Shown here: in pieces, positions 11,561-21,770 of the stretch
Position numbering within the stretch: position 1 is the first letter of the stretch
Layout of the letters: each line of letters begins with the position of its first letter
NCBI GenBank assembly: GCA_036186865.1
Contig: AP025062.1
Location: forward strand, 7,809,581-7,873,580
Reading direction: 5' to 3'
Length of the DNA: 64,000 bases
Source of the DNA: Eustoma russellianum
Taxonomy: Eukaryota; Streptophyta; Magnoliopsida; Gentianales; Gentianaceae
The notes under the pieces: model-generated
Database searches by the model: none
Seen by the model: only the letters and a program-made list of their open reading frames with translations
Told to the model about the DNA's origin: nothing
Program-made: the position numbers and the translations under genes

Positions 11561-12595
11561 CAATATTAAAATACTTACCATAGTAGCGCATCGTGGTGGC
11601 GTGAGAACCAACCACATGAGTGTGTGGCAGGTGCTGGCCCTGTAGATTGCCGTTGCGCGGTTCGCCGCGTTCCGGGCGCTGCGGCTTGGTTAGCAGGGTC
11701 CGTCCACCCTTCTATCCAACCGGTCCAGGTGGCCTCGGATACGTAGGGAGGCCTCGCAGAATGGGGTCACGCTCCACTTGGTCTTGTGTGAGTTGACGAA
11801 GTCCCTATAGTGTTTGTGGCCTCTGCCTCCAGGTCTGCTCCACGTTGTAGGCGATGTCGGCTGGCCAGCTGTACGCCTTCGCAATTATTATACAGATGAA
11901 AAATAAAAATGTGGTTAGTAAGTAATGATCGATTACGCATCAAAAAGTGAAATTCATCAAATTGAATACCTGAAACTCATTCCAGTAGAACCTACTTGTC
12001 TGGCGGGGTGACACGGGACCAGACATATCAGGCTGGGTCCTGCCTCAGGTGGAAGGACCGAGTGAGTGAGGCAACCGGAAATCTGGCCTAAAATCCGGTG
12101 CAAACCTGAAAGAGGTGAAGTTGTTAGGAAAAAATAACGCGTGAAATATATTTGAAAACTGTTAGAAAATATAAATCATTACTTATTATGGGTATCATGT
12201 GACCAAGGAGGGCAGACGACCTGGTATGACACCCTCGTCTTATGCCGCATCAGACGCCGGATGAGGTGTTGCACCGGTGGGTGTGGGTGGCATTGTAGAT
12301 CTGGTGGGTGCGGACCTATCGGCAGACCCTAAAAGGTTCGCGTCCGAAGCCCAGAGCGGTGGTCGACACCGAACCAAGCAGCTCATGCTGAGAAAGGAAC
12401 AGATTAAACTCTCCTGAGAGGGCCAGTGTATCTGGTGGGTAGGTGGATCGAGTCGGTAAACCCTCACTAGCCATCAGATCTGCAAGGGTGAAAAATTTAA
12501 AAGGCACATTCAACAAGTTTAGGGTTGGTTGACTAGAAAAATAGGATGTCCAAAAAATGACAAGTGTTTACATACATTTAATGCAAGATATTAAT

Positions 12596-12670
12596 AATTT
12601 TGAAAATTTCGGCATGACCTATTTGTTTATCGGAGTTTCCCGGCCTTAATGGCCTCTCCAAAGACAAATC
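12596..12670. repeat. Intron repeat block, copy 2
   Basis: Second copy of the block at 10825-10900, with a few substitutions; both share the GGCATGACCTATTTGTTTAT core and the CCTTAA-GGCCTCTCC segment. Confidence 0.85.
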
Positions 12671-13080
12671 CAAATCCAACAGCATGACATGATTAATCAA
12701 ACTACATAATCAAACTTCATCAAATTACACTTCAAAGTTACATCACTTGAACTTGATACTTAAAGCATAAATATGCATCATCTCTAAACAAATTACACTT
12801 CAAAATATACATCACCTCTACATCATTATGATACATAATTGTAACATGAATTATGCATAAAAATAGTAAATTAAAGAGAATTATGGGCTGCCCAAAGTAA
12901 ACACAATTTAGTTTTAACAACAAACAGGCTTCAACCATAAACTAGCTAAACAAAATACATGGCTTCAATAATATACATTATTTGAGCAGCAAACTTGAAA
13001 ATAAATAAAAACTACTTAATAAATCACTTAGCCACATGATCACCAACATACTTGCTTCATATGTCGTGGACATGGAAACC

Positions 13081-13565
13081 CAACCTCGCACCACCCAGCC
13101 ACCCCTGCCAACAGCCACCCCCCGTCGCCCACAGCCACCCCTACCACAGCCACCCCGCCAACAGCCACCCGCCACATCCACCCCTCGCCAACACCACCCC
13201 CGCCACAGCCCACCCCCGTCCACAGCCACCCCAACAGCCATTCCCCCGCCAACAATCACCCCCGCCCACATCCCACCCTCACCAACAACCACCCACCCGT
13301 CCACAGCCACCCTTCGCAAACAACCCCCCCCGCCACAGCCCACCCCCCCCACAGCCACCCCCGCCAGAACCACCCCCGCCACCGCCCACCCCTGCCCACA
13401 GCCACCCCCCCAACAGCCACCCCGCCACACCAACCCCCCTCCACAACCACCACCCCCTCCCGCCCACAGCCGCCCCTGCCTACAGCCACCCCCGCTAACA
13501 GCCACCCCGCCACAGCCAACCCCCCATCAACAGCCACCCCGCCAACAGCCCCCGCCTATAACCCA
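13081..13565. repeat. C-rich minisatellite (CAGCCACCCC-type), about 485 bp
   Basis: Irregular tandem copies of 10-18 bp units around CAGCCACCCC(CGCCAA). Open frames appear on both strands (Pro-rich on plus, Gly-rich on minus) only because the repeat lacks stops. I do not treat them as genes. The stretch lies between the TNP1-like and tnp2-like genes. Confidence 0.88.
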
Positions 13566-14043
13566 CCACCAACACCCACAACAAAGAATTCAATCTATAA
13601 CTAATTAAAATCATTAAAAACGAAATAAGAAGAAAACTAACCGGGGAATGAAGGTCACCGGAGAACTTGACGGCAGTTGCATAGAATTTCGCGGGGGAGG
13701 GAGGGAGATTTTGCCGGGGGAGGGAGGGAGATTTTGCCAGGTGTGGGGAGAGAATTCGCGGGGGAGGGAAATAGGGAAGAAGAAGGGGGATTTCAGGTTT
13801 AATTTCGAAATTTTGCGACGAAATAGCGACAGGAGTTCGTCGCTATTTATTGTGTCGTCGCTATTTCTTGTATCATCGTTATTTCAAATTTGCGACGGCA
13901 CGTTTCGTCAGCAAATTGTCGGTGCCTTCAGTATTGAAAAAAATAATACAAAATATAAAGTACTTACAGACACACATTATGTATACATGTGTCAACACAT
14001 ACACACTTTCACATAAAGAGGTACATAAAAATTTTGACTAACG

Positions 14044-16662
14044 TCAATCTTCATTGTCATCCGCATCCGCATACGCATCTTCATTTTCATCTTCATTTTC
14101 ATCTTCATCTACATGCTCGTCGTCCTCTTCATCATTGTATTCGTCTTCGCCTACATCTTCATATTGTCAACCGGTTGTATATTAGATGAATTTCGATGAA
14201 ACCGCCGTTGGGGTCATTTAGAGGGAGTTGTGCAGTTCAACATGTGTCGTATCCACAACGTGCGGGTTTTCTTCTTGAAATGAGGCATCCGTGCCATCTG
14301 AACCTGGCTGGATACTGACATCAAACTTGCTCGATTTCACTTTGCATACGGCTAGCCAGTCTTTTGAGCTCGCATTCATTCTTGTCGTCGGATACGATAG
14401 ATAGTACACCTGAACACTTGACTAGCCAAAACGAATGGATCGTACTTTCTGTACCGTCGCCCTTGGTGTATGTCTACCAACTTATATTGGTCGTGAATCT
14501 TTGTGCCAGCGCGATAACCTGCCGAGTTAGATCGTACCATTCGCATTTGAATAGCACCACCCTTTTTAGGCAATGCAGGATATTCGAGTTCAATGATGTC
14601 AGTAAGGTAGCGGTGGAAGTCATCCTTGTCCGGGCTATTGTCATAACCGCTTGACACACACTCCGCTGTTCTCCGACGATTTTCGGCTGGCATGGGAGGC
14701 TGTGTGGAATCTATAACCATTCACAAAACACTGTCGTAGCGCATGACTCTGTTCAATGGACCCTCGGCTACTGGTGTCAGAATGTAACCGTACTCTTCGT
14801 CAGCCAGATGACCTTTGCTCGCCTGTAAAACGACAAGTAAGTATACATCAGCAGAGCAATAAATGCGTATCAATGACGTACACGTAACCAGCAAATATGT
14901 AAACTTACATGCCATCTAAACCAATCAGCAAACTTGGCATTTAACTCATTGTTTATAGCATCGCTCGATATACCCGGTGAACGTTCTTGCAATAAATCAA
15001 CGAACAAGCTGAAGCAAATCACGAATGAGTACCCTGTATGCCTTTGTAATATAATGGATATAGTAGCGCAAGGTATTTACAAATTAAATCGGATATCGTT
15101 TATACCTCTGGAAACGGTCAACTTGACGGCAGTTGCATAGAACATAAGAATGAGCAATCTTCAGACCGTGTCCCCCAATATCATTTCCTTTCCCTGTCCG
15201 TGAAATCTGATCGGATGTGTGAATATCGGGAGGACATCGGATCTGGAAATGCCGTCGTCATTCCGGAGAACATCTTTGCACCTCGAAGTAATGAGATACG
15301 AAGGTCGAGGCTTCCTCCGTCAGGTAGGCATTGTACATCGAGGCCTCGACTTTCACCTTGTTCCTGATGTTCAGCTTCAAATGCCTGAGATATCTGTTCA
15401 TATAGTGAATATCTGTTCAAATGCTCGCTCTTAGCACATAAGAACATCATGTAATAAATAAGAGTACCTCTCGAATGGATACATCCACCTATACTGAACA
15501 GGACCACCAACGCGTGCCTCGTATGGTAGATGAACTGGCAGGTGTTCCATTGAATCAAAGAAGGCCGGAGGGAATACAGTTTCCAGCTTGCATATGATCA
15601 CTGGGATTTCGCCCTCCAGCCTTGACATATCATCCGTCCTGAGTCTCGTGGATGTAAGACATCTGAAGAACGACTCATCTCGGTAAGTGCTTCCCATACA
15701 TTGGTTGGAAGTAGCTCGCGGAATGCAATGGGCATCAACCGTTGCATGAACACGTGACAGTCGTGGCTCTTCATCCCGTGCAAACTGCGTTTATTCATGT
15801 CGATGTTCTTTGACAGGTTCGAAATATGGCCATCAGGAAATCTAGCAGTCTCCAGCTGCGTGTCCCACAGGCCCTGCACTTGTATTTATCCTCGTTGATG
15901 CCCTTATATATGATGCACCCCTCTGAACAACAATCGATCTTCTGAACCGGCAATCCCACGTCTGCAGCTGTTTATTCGTCGAATAAAAACTGTCAACCAT
16001 CGTGTTCCCTTCGGGAAGAGATTCCCTTATCAGCTGACACATCCCATCGTACAATCTCTCCATCATACGGTGCTCCGTCTTCATGCTCGTCATCCGACTG
16101 ATCATGGACATCTATGTGTGACTACCACAACCGGATACAGCAGTGTGTTGGCGGCGTTCAGCATCTCAAAAAACTGTCTCGCCTGAGGGTTTGGATCTTC
16201 CTCCACGAATATACCGGCTGTTCATACGGATCCTGTGCACGTTCGTACCCGACATGCATCTGTAAGTACTGCTCTCCCCGTAAATGCACCGGCGGCTGCG
16301 TCTTGCACCATCTGCACGTATGGGTTCTGAGATCCCTCGCCTATTTTCTTCGACATCAACCTGACTGGGTCCCCCTTCGGACGTGAACAGTTGCAGATGT
16401 AGACGCCCCCTCATATTCGCCGTGGCAGTACCATGTATGGTAATTGTGCACGAAACCTTGTTTCAATAAGTGAACCCTCACGTCACCCGGATCCATATAT
16501 TTACGGTTCTTGTATTCTTACACGGACATCTAATGTGGGTTCCACTTTCATTACTCGTCGCAAAATCCACAAATCTTCGAGACCTTCAACAAATCTAAAA
16601 CTCCACTCCCCGTTGTTTACTCTCTCGTACATCCACTTTCTATCGCTCCTCCTCGGATCCAT
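14044..16662 (-). pseudogene. tnp2: tnp2-type CACTA transposase gene, catalytic core deleted and frameshifted
   Basis: Read from 16662 down. The N-terminal transposase-associated domain (RKWMYERVNNGEW, IRCPCKN, VHLLKQGF, YHTWYCHGE) covers about 16660-16390. The Cys-rich start of the Transposase_21 region follows near 15960-15850 (GLPVQKIDCCSEGC then CRACGT). The sequence then jumps at about 15845 straight to SHDCHVFMQRLMPIAF and the DUF4218 region (VHLPYEARVGGPVQYRWMYP, about 15760-15480). DUF4216-like sequence (YRKYDPFVLASQ) lies near 14440-14420, and an acidic tail ends with TGA at 14044-14046. The roughly 350-450 residues normally between the Cys-rich segment and SHDCH, which hold the catalytic acids, are absent. 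Frameshifts are also present in the N-terminal domain and DUF4218. Confidence 0.88.
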
Positions 16663-16849
16663 TTTCTCACTATACCTTCAAAATAACAGCAGCTATCTTT
16701 TCTCAGTGCAGAAAACCTCAAAATCCCACACAATAAGATATCTTCCTTCTATATTTTTTGTTGAAAAGTGATGATTTATGTGTTTGAAATGGGAGAAGAA
16801 TGGGAGAAGAGTGGAAGAAGAAAGATGGTTTTATGGTTCTCAGCCTGCA

Positions 16850-17310
16850 ATATTACCGACGTCTTAGCGACGCCATAGCAACGACCAAGAAACACAAATA
16901 CCGACGCTTAAAAGGAAACAAAAAAACACAAATACAGACGACTTAGCGACGCTCAGCGACAAAACACGTTGTATGGTGTGCGTGTATTAATGTTTGCAAT
17001 CATTGTTTACCGACGCTTTACCGACGAAATAGCGACGCACGACGTATCTTCACAACATACGATGCGTTTCGTGCTGTGAGCGTCGCTAAGGCGTTGCTAT
17101 ATAGTCCCAACGGCAGTGTCCGCATAGTGCCCAAGTGTTTTACCGACGCTTTACCGACGAAATAGCGAGGTACAACGTATCTTCACACCATACGATGCAT
17201 TTCGTCGCTATATGTGTCGCTAAGGCGTCGCTATTCAGTGTCCGCGCAGTGCCCGATTGTTACAACTTAAGATGTATTTACGTCGCTAAGTCGTCGCTAT
17301 GTCGTCGCTG
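16850..17310. repeat. CACTA subterminal motif cluster, inner right
   Basis: Repeated ACCGACGCTTTACCGACGAA and GTCGCTAAGGCGTCGCTAT units. Blocks starting near 17008 and 17137 share about 100 bp of order and sequence. This forms the upstream region of the small gene at 17394. Confidence 0.87.
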
Positions 17311-17318
17311 AATTCCCC

Positions 17319-17326
17319 TATATAAA
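17319..17326 (+). promoter_or_regulatory. TATA box for small CACTA gene copy 1
   Basis: TATATAAA lies 75 bp before the ATG at 17394, a normal plant TATA-to-start spacing with a short leader. The second gene copy has a weaker AATATAT at 18307-18313, 65 bp before its ATG. Confidence 0.6.
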
Positions 17327-17393
17327 CAGCCTGCCGTGTCTCTCATAATATAAAAATAAAATCTCCTTTATAATCATATAAAGAAAGTCAAAT

Positions 17394-17762
17394 ATGGTTC
17401 GTACTAAGGCCCAGGCACGACGTGGTAGTGGTCGTACATACCCAAGACGGGGTCTGCAACCACCCGCACCTGCACCGGTTCCTCCACAACCACAAACACC
17501 CCCGCCGGCTGACTCCTCCGAACCCATTTTACAGGGGCCAAGGCGGTAAGAGGATCGCCAAATTGGTGATCCTCGTGTAGAAATACAGGAGCTGTGGAAA
17601 ACAGTGGATGAGCTGAGGGAGGTGATTATGCAACAGGATGAGCATCTCGACTACCTGGACAGAAGGCAGATGCGGATCAAATCCAAAGCTGCGGAGCTGA
17701 GACGCCTCCTGAAGGCGTGCGCGGAGAGTGTTGCTACTCTCTGTTCGAATGACGAACAGTGA
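17394..17762 (+). pseudogene. Small Pro/Arg-rich plus helical protein gene inside CACTA, copy 1
   Basis: I do not recognise this gene. The ATG at 17394 starts MVRTKAQARRGSGRTYPRRG, then a run of Pro (APAPVPPQPQTPPP). In-frame TAA stands at 17547-17549. The frame then continues as a charged helical segment (LWKTVDELREVIMQQDEHL, LDRRQMRIKSKAAELRRLL) to TGA at 17760-17762, 123 codons in all. It lies on the strand opposite the two transposase genes, near the element's 5' end. A diverged second copy lies at 18378-18670 with the same start, ending and 3' flank. The stop could mark a pseudogene, or the GGTAAGA at 17545-17551 could be a splice donor; I cannot tell which. The shape suggests a small basic DNA-binding or coiled-coil protein, by inference only. 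Confidence 0.5.
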
Positions 17763-18049
17763 ACGGCTCCTCTCCGCTCTTTTTAGTTTTTTTTCTATTT
17801 TTTCATTATGTATTTTGTAATTTATAATTCTATATTAATGAAGTTTTTTTCCCAATCATCGCTTTCGTTTTCTTAATTTACACACGTGTTTAATCCCTTA
17901 CGAATCTCGAAGTCGCTAAAATACAAACAAAATGTAATTCGAAAATATTTGGGATGACTAATTCACCGACTAAATAGTGACTATAGATCGAAGAAACTTA
18001 ATACAACGACGAGAGCCTAATAACCGAAGAATTTATTATCGGTTTTTGA

Positions 18050-18815
18050 ATTTAGCGACGCTTTACCGACGAACTAGCGACGCACGACGTCTCTTCACAC
18101 CATACGATGATTTTCGTTGCTATAGGCGTCGCTATGTAGTGTTCGCACAGTGCCCGATGGTTACAACGTACGATGAATTTACGTCGCTAAGTCGTCGCTA
18201 ATTCGTCGCCTTTTCAAACAAAGTGTCATGCCCACACATCTTCTGGTGTTGAGTAACAGGAAAAAAATTCGTCGCAGATACGTCGCCATGTCGTCGCCAT
18301 TTTTACTAATATATGACCCCACAGCCTTCTGTTTCACATAAACAAAGTTATAAAACTTCATAAACAAAATACAAAGTATGCCCCGTCGTTATATAAGAAC
18401 CCCAAGGCGTGGAGGGGCAAACAGTGCACCTCCACAACGGACTCCCCCTCAACCACAACGGCCTCCTCCTCAGCCACAACCCCAAGAAATGCCGAAACAA
18501 CAGATCAACTACAATACATTATAGCAAACATGCAACAGTAGTTGAGACAACTGCACATCGTGAACAGAAGGCTGCGCAAGTTGAAAGTCAGATATTACAA
18601 TCTGAAGCGCCTCCCCAAAGAGTTCGCGGAGAATGTGGCGGCCACTCTTTCTTCCGATGACGAAGAGTGAACGGTCCATCTCCGCTTTTCTTTTAGATTT
18701 GTTTTTTTTTAATTTTTCGTCTTCATAATGTAAATTTTTATTTCTAAATGAATAAATTTTTTCCCAATCGCCGCTTTCTTTTTTCTTAATTCATACACGT
18801 GTTTAATCCTCGACG
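18050..18815 (+). repeat. Duplicated promoter-gene-3' flank module, copy 2
   Basis: Diverged tandem copy of 17137-17910, about 910 bp downstream. The 3' flanks share TTTTTTCCCAATC, CGCTTTC and ACACGTGTTTAATCC. Confidence 0.8.
18378..18670 (+). pseudogene. Small Pro-rich plus helical protein gene inside CACTA, copy 2
   Basis: Paralogue of the gene at 17394. The ATG at 18378 starts MPRRYIRTPRRGGANSAPPQ and a Pro/Gln run. A frameshift near 18490 moves the helical part to another frame, and a TAG stands at 18539-18541. The helical part is rich in Arg, Leu and Lys and ends ENVAATLSSDDEE at TGA 18668-18670, matching ESVATLCSNDEQ of copy 1. Shared ends and flanks show that the two copies arose by duplication inside the element. 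No known family is recognised. Confidence 0.5.
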
Positions 18816-19246
18816 AATCTGCAACGACACAGCGACGAATCGAATGAATACGAATGAAAAGTAAAACAAAAAATTTGCGACACGCGGGTTTCATCGACAA
18901 AAAGCCGACGATACACAACGCCGAGAACCTACTAACCGACGATTTATTTCCTTGTTCATCCGTGTTCTGGAATTTTAGTGACACATTAGCGACGAATAGC
19001 GACGAAACGCTACAAACTAAATAGCGACGAACAAAACACACAGAGTAGCGACGAACCACCGACAAAACACCGACGAAATTTTAACGAAAGGATTAACCTG
19101 ACTACTTTTGTTTAGCGACAATGCATTTCATCGTAGTTTCGTCGTAATTAACGACGAAAATGGGTGTATCGCAATTTCGTCGCAAATTACCGACGAAACA
19201 CCGACATACCTTGTTTCGCAGGTGACTTTTTCGCCGCAAAACCAAA
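18815..19246. repeat. CACTA right subterminal repeat region
   Basis: Many copies of TAGCGACGAA, ACCGACGAA and TTTCGTCG in both orientations up to the right terminal repeat, mirroring 9361-9760. Confidence 0.88.
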
Positions 19247-19259
19247 TTTTTTTGTGGTG
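19247..19259 (-). repeat. CACTA element right terminal inverted repeat
   Basis: TTTTTTTGTGGTG, the exact complement of 9343-9355, followed by the target duplication CAA at 19260-19262. Confidence 0.93.
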
Positions 19260-19476
19260 CAAGTCACGTTGATGTAAATAATACGTATATAGGAGATAGG
19301 GTTAAACATCTCTGTAAATTTCAACTTTGAAAAATTTAATGAAATTCGATCCTACTTGACCAAAAAACCCAAAACAATATGATACAATGTATGTCGTCAG
19401 AAAAACCTTTTGTATCATATAAGATGACAAGAATCATTAAACAAAAAAAATGAAAAAACACATGGATTTTTTGCAT

Positions 19477-19894
19477 TCACAACCTACAATTGTTCCGAAC
19501 TTCACCAATCCACAAAGTATCTGGATTCGTAATATTCCCCAATTTCACCATTGATTCTGCAAATTGCTCAAAAATGCAAACGAATTGATTGCATATTTCT
19601 TGACAAGCTCTTTCGTTTGCAGCCCCAGAACACTTGAATATAGTTCTTGATCCGAATTAAGTAGCCCTTCTCCATTTAACAGTAAATGAAAAATAAGAAT
19701 TATCAAACAAATTTGGGGTCTTGTAATCCATAGGTGATTCATTTTGAATGCCGCCGCCGGCTGCCGGACAAGCCGACTTCAAGGGGTCGAGGTGGGTGTC
19801 GGAAGCTGGAGTGGACGTTGCATTAGTGATTGGGTAATTCCATGTATTCTGTTCCTGTAGTTTACACACCTTGCCATTCCTATTGTGTGGGCAC
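19477..19894 (-). pseudogene. Class III (secretory) peroxidase, C-terminal exon, frameshifted
   Basis: Class III peroxidases are secreted haem enzymes that oxidise phenolics with hydrogen peroxide in the cell wall or vacuole. After an intron acceptor (AG at 19895-19896, minus strand) the exon opens with the proximal haem-ligand signature AHTIGMARC, then NYRNRIHG. In a second frame follow LKSACPAAGGG, MDYKTPNLFDNSYF. A third stretch gives LLLNGEGLLNSDQELYSS, then EQFAESMVKLGNITN and GEVRNNCRL before TGA at 19477-19479. At least three indels break the frame (near 19840, 19690 and 19580), so this is a pseudogene. No other exons are visible. E4 lies 274 bp upstream of the exon and the CACTA element 217 bp downstream of the stop, so insertions may have removed or displaced the rest. 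Confidence 0.9.
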
Positions 19895-20168
19895 CTGCAT
19901 ATACATATATTTTTTAACCATAGGCGAAAATAATGATCAATAGTTTTGTGTTAGTCTATAATAATTGAATAATGAGATTTAATATTCCATTTTTAATTTG
20001 GGTTTTCATAATACATATGTTCAATCATGAATGTTCTCTTTAAAGGATTCATGAAGACATGTAAAGAAAAGAACTTGGCTGCTTTCAAATCAGATGTGCA
20101 TATATAGGTATAAGTCATATGTTTTAAATTATCTGACTCAATAAGTTTGATATAATATATCATTAATA

Positions 20169-21495
20169 TGTTAGGTCCCATAGAACACACTAGAAGGGAG
20201 GGTTGAATAGTGTGTTCACCAATTATGTATATTTTCTGGATATTTTTCGTTTTAGAGTGCAACCAATACTTGGAGTTGTTCTTTAGAGAGAATAAAGACT
20301 TGCAAGAAAGTAAAGAACACAAGGATGTATAGATGTTCAAGTCAAATGACTATACTCCTCTACCTTCTTGATTTTCACAATAAAGATTTTGAAAAGGAGA
20401 TTGTTATTTCTATGGGGGAAACAACAATCAAAAACAAAATCCAACTAACTGGACAACTAGGCAACATGCCTACACAACTGAGAATCTAACCATTTGAAGT
20501 CTAGCCTCCAAAGATCTTCTTTGCCCTCAAAGAAATCTTATAGTAAAAATAGTGCACCACAACACTATCAACTAACCCTTCAAATCTAAAAAACTCAAAC
20601 AAGAAGCACCCTTGCTCCTTGACCAACAGTCTACACAGTCTTTCACAATCTTAACTCACCAAGAAGAAGACTCTTCTTCTTCTTATAATAATCACTCTCA
20701 ACAACAAAGTAAAAATGTACAAAGTTTACAACTATCTTGAGAGCTTGAGCTTGAGAGAAAACTTGAGAGCATGAGATGTAGAAAGTTAGAGAAGAAGAGA
20801 AGAAAACCCTTCTTTTATCACTCTTGAGAATTCTTCCCGTTTGAAAACCTCTACAGAGCCAATAATGGGCTTTGGCATCTTGTGATGGTACATCTTCATC
20901 ATTGGAGATCTTCCTTTGGCATGTAGCAACACTTTTGGAGAGATTTCAAAAAGAAAGCCAAGAATGGAAACCTGGCATCTTTAGGTTTGAGGGAGAACCT
21001 GTGAAAATAACACTAAAAGAAGAGGGTACAAATAGTCAACTGATATTAGAAAGTGAAGCAAAAGATCTTTGTAATGTTAGTCACATGAAGCGCCTAATGT
21101 GTTTAATGAACAGGCGTTTGAAGTGACATGGAGCATGTGAAAATGAACAGGCGTTCGAAGTCACATTAAGCGCCTTATATGGACAGCTTAAGGCGTTCGA
21201 AGTCACATGAAGCGCCTAATGTCAGCCTTCATGCTTGTTCGAACTAATTCTGACATTTCTCAGAAATTACTTGGTGTACATGCCCATTTTGGAGGAAAAG
21301 TACTTTTGACTTGGTAGTACATATGAAGCGCCTAATGTAGGCGTTCAAAGTGTACTGCCTTTTTGCCAGAACACATGAAGCACCTAATGTAGGCGTTCGA
21401 AGTATACTGACTTCCAACACTCTACATGAAGCGCTTAATCCACCGTTCGAAGTGCCAATTTGTGCAAATCATCAAAACTTTAACATATTCTAATA
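20169..21495 (-). repeat. E4 3' LTR (1327 bp)
   Basis: On the plus strand it begins TGTTAGGTCCC and ends at 21495 next to the polypurine tract. The element-sense first bases read TA instead of TG, a single change not shared with the 5' LTR. A palindromic array occupies about 21085-21450 (GAAGCGCCTAATG with GGCGTTCGAAGT). The plus-strand 84-codon open frame at 20872-21126, also present at 39798-40052, is antisense to the element and is probably incidental. Confidence 0.93.
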
Positions 21496-21510
21496 TTCTC
21501 CCTCTTTTTG
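21496..21510 (-). promoter_or_regulatory. E4 polypurine tract
   Basis: The element-sense sequence CAAAAAGAGGGAGAA abuts the 3' LTR. Extra purine tracts with the core AGGGGGAGC lie at 21545-21570, a feature reported for Sireviruses. Confidence 0.85.
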
Positions 21511-21770
21511 ATGATTTCACAAAATGCGTAACTTTTAAAGCTAGCTCCCCCTTAACTTATGCTCCCCCTCACAAAATGCATCGATTTACTCTTCAAGTAG
21601 AAAAACATATAATTCAACAATAGTGATGCAAATGTCATAGTCATAAACTTAAATTGAAGTAATCACAAGGAGTTAAAAGGATTTCAAATGGACCTAGAAA
21701 GAGATGATAAGTTGTTAGTCATCAAAATAGATAATACTTTTGCAATCCACCAGAAAATCAAAAAAAATTC

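Larger units (their letters stand above)
10060..12516 (-). pseudogene. TNP1-like Transposase_24 (PTTA/En/Spm) gene, multi-exon, decayed
   Basis: On the minus strand the 10450-10590 exon reads through a hallmark of the Transposase_24 family, KKREVYGVGSAA, followed by a Gln-rich stretch (10150-10300) and a stop at 10060-10062. Upstream exons are seen at about 10680-10790 (ending in a GT donor, GTAAGTAGAC on the minus strand), 11590-11884 (HKHYRDFVNSHKTKW and an Asn-Arg rich end) and 12226-12516. Family members bind the subterminal repeats and help the tnp2 transposase. Breaks include a stop near 10291 and another between the Gln-rich segments. A MITE sits in the intron at 11002-11472. Exon limits are approximate. 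Confidence 0.72.
17137..17910 (+). repeat. Duplicated promoter-gene-3' flank module, copy 1
   Basis: The order is CGACGAA-rich block, CATACGATG and GCCCGATTGTTACAAC segments, TATA, small gene, CCGCTCTTTTTAG, a TTTTTTTCCCAATC segment and CACACGTGTTTAATCC. It is repeated in the same order at 18050-18815. Confidence 0.8.
9343..19259 (-). mobile_element. CACTA-type (En/Spm superfamily) DNA transposon with CACCA ends, 9917 bp
   Basis: The ends are perfect 13-bp inverted repeats (CACCACAAAAAAA at 9343-9355 and its complement at 19247-19259). A 3-bp duplication CAA flanks the element (9340-9342 and 19260-19262), as expected for CACTA elements. Subterminal regions are packed with CGACGAA/TCGTCG motifs. 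Inside are a Transposase_24-type gene and a tnp2-type gene, both on the minus strand, which is the standard CACTA gene pair. The tnp2 gene lacks its catalytic domain and both genes have frameshifts, so this copy cannot mobilise itself. It also holds an unusual pair of small plus-strand genes at 17394-18670, a Pro-rich minisatellite and a nested MITE. Confidence 0.93.

Noticed and set aside
12978..13608. Long Pro-rich and Gly-rich open frames on both strands
   Set aside because: They come from a C-rich minisatellite without stop codons, and the frames overlap on several registers.
20872..21126. 84-codon plus-strand open frame present in both E4 LTR copies (also 39798-40052)
   Set aside because: It is antisense to the element and conserved only because the two LTRs were identical at insertion. 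No domain or start context supports it.
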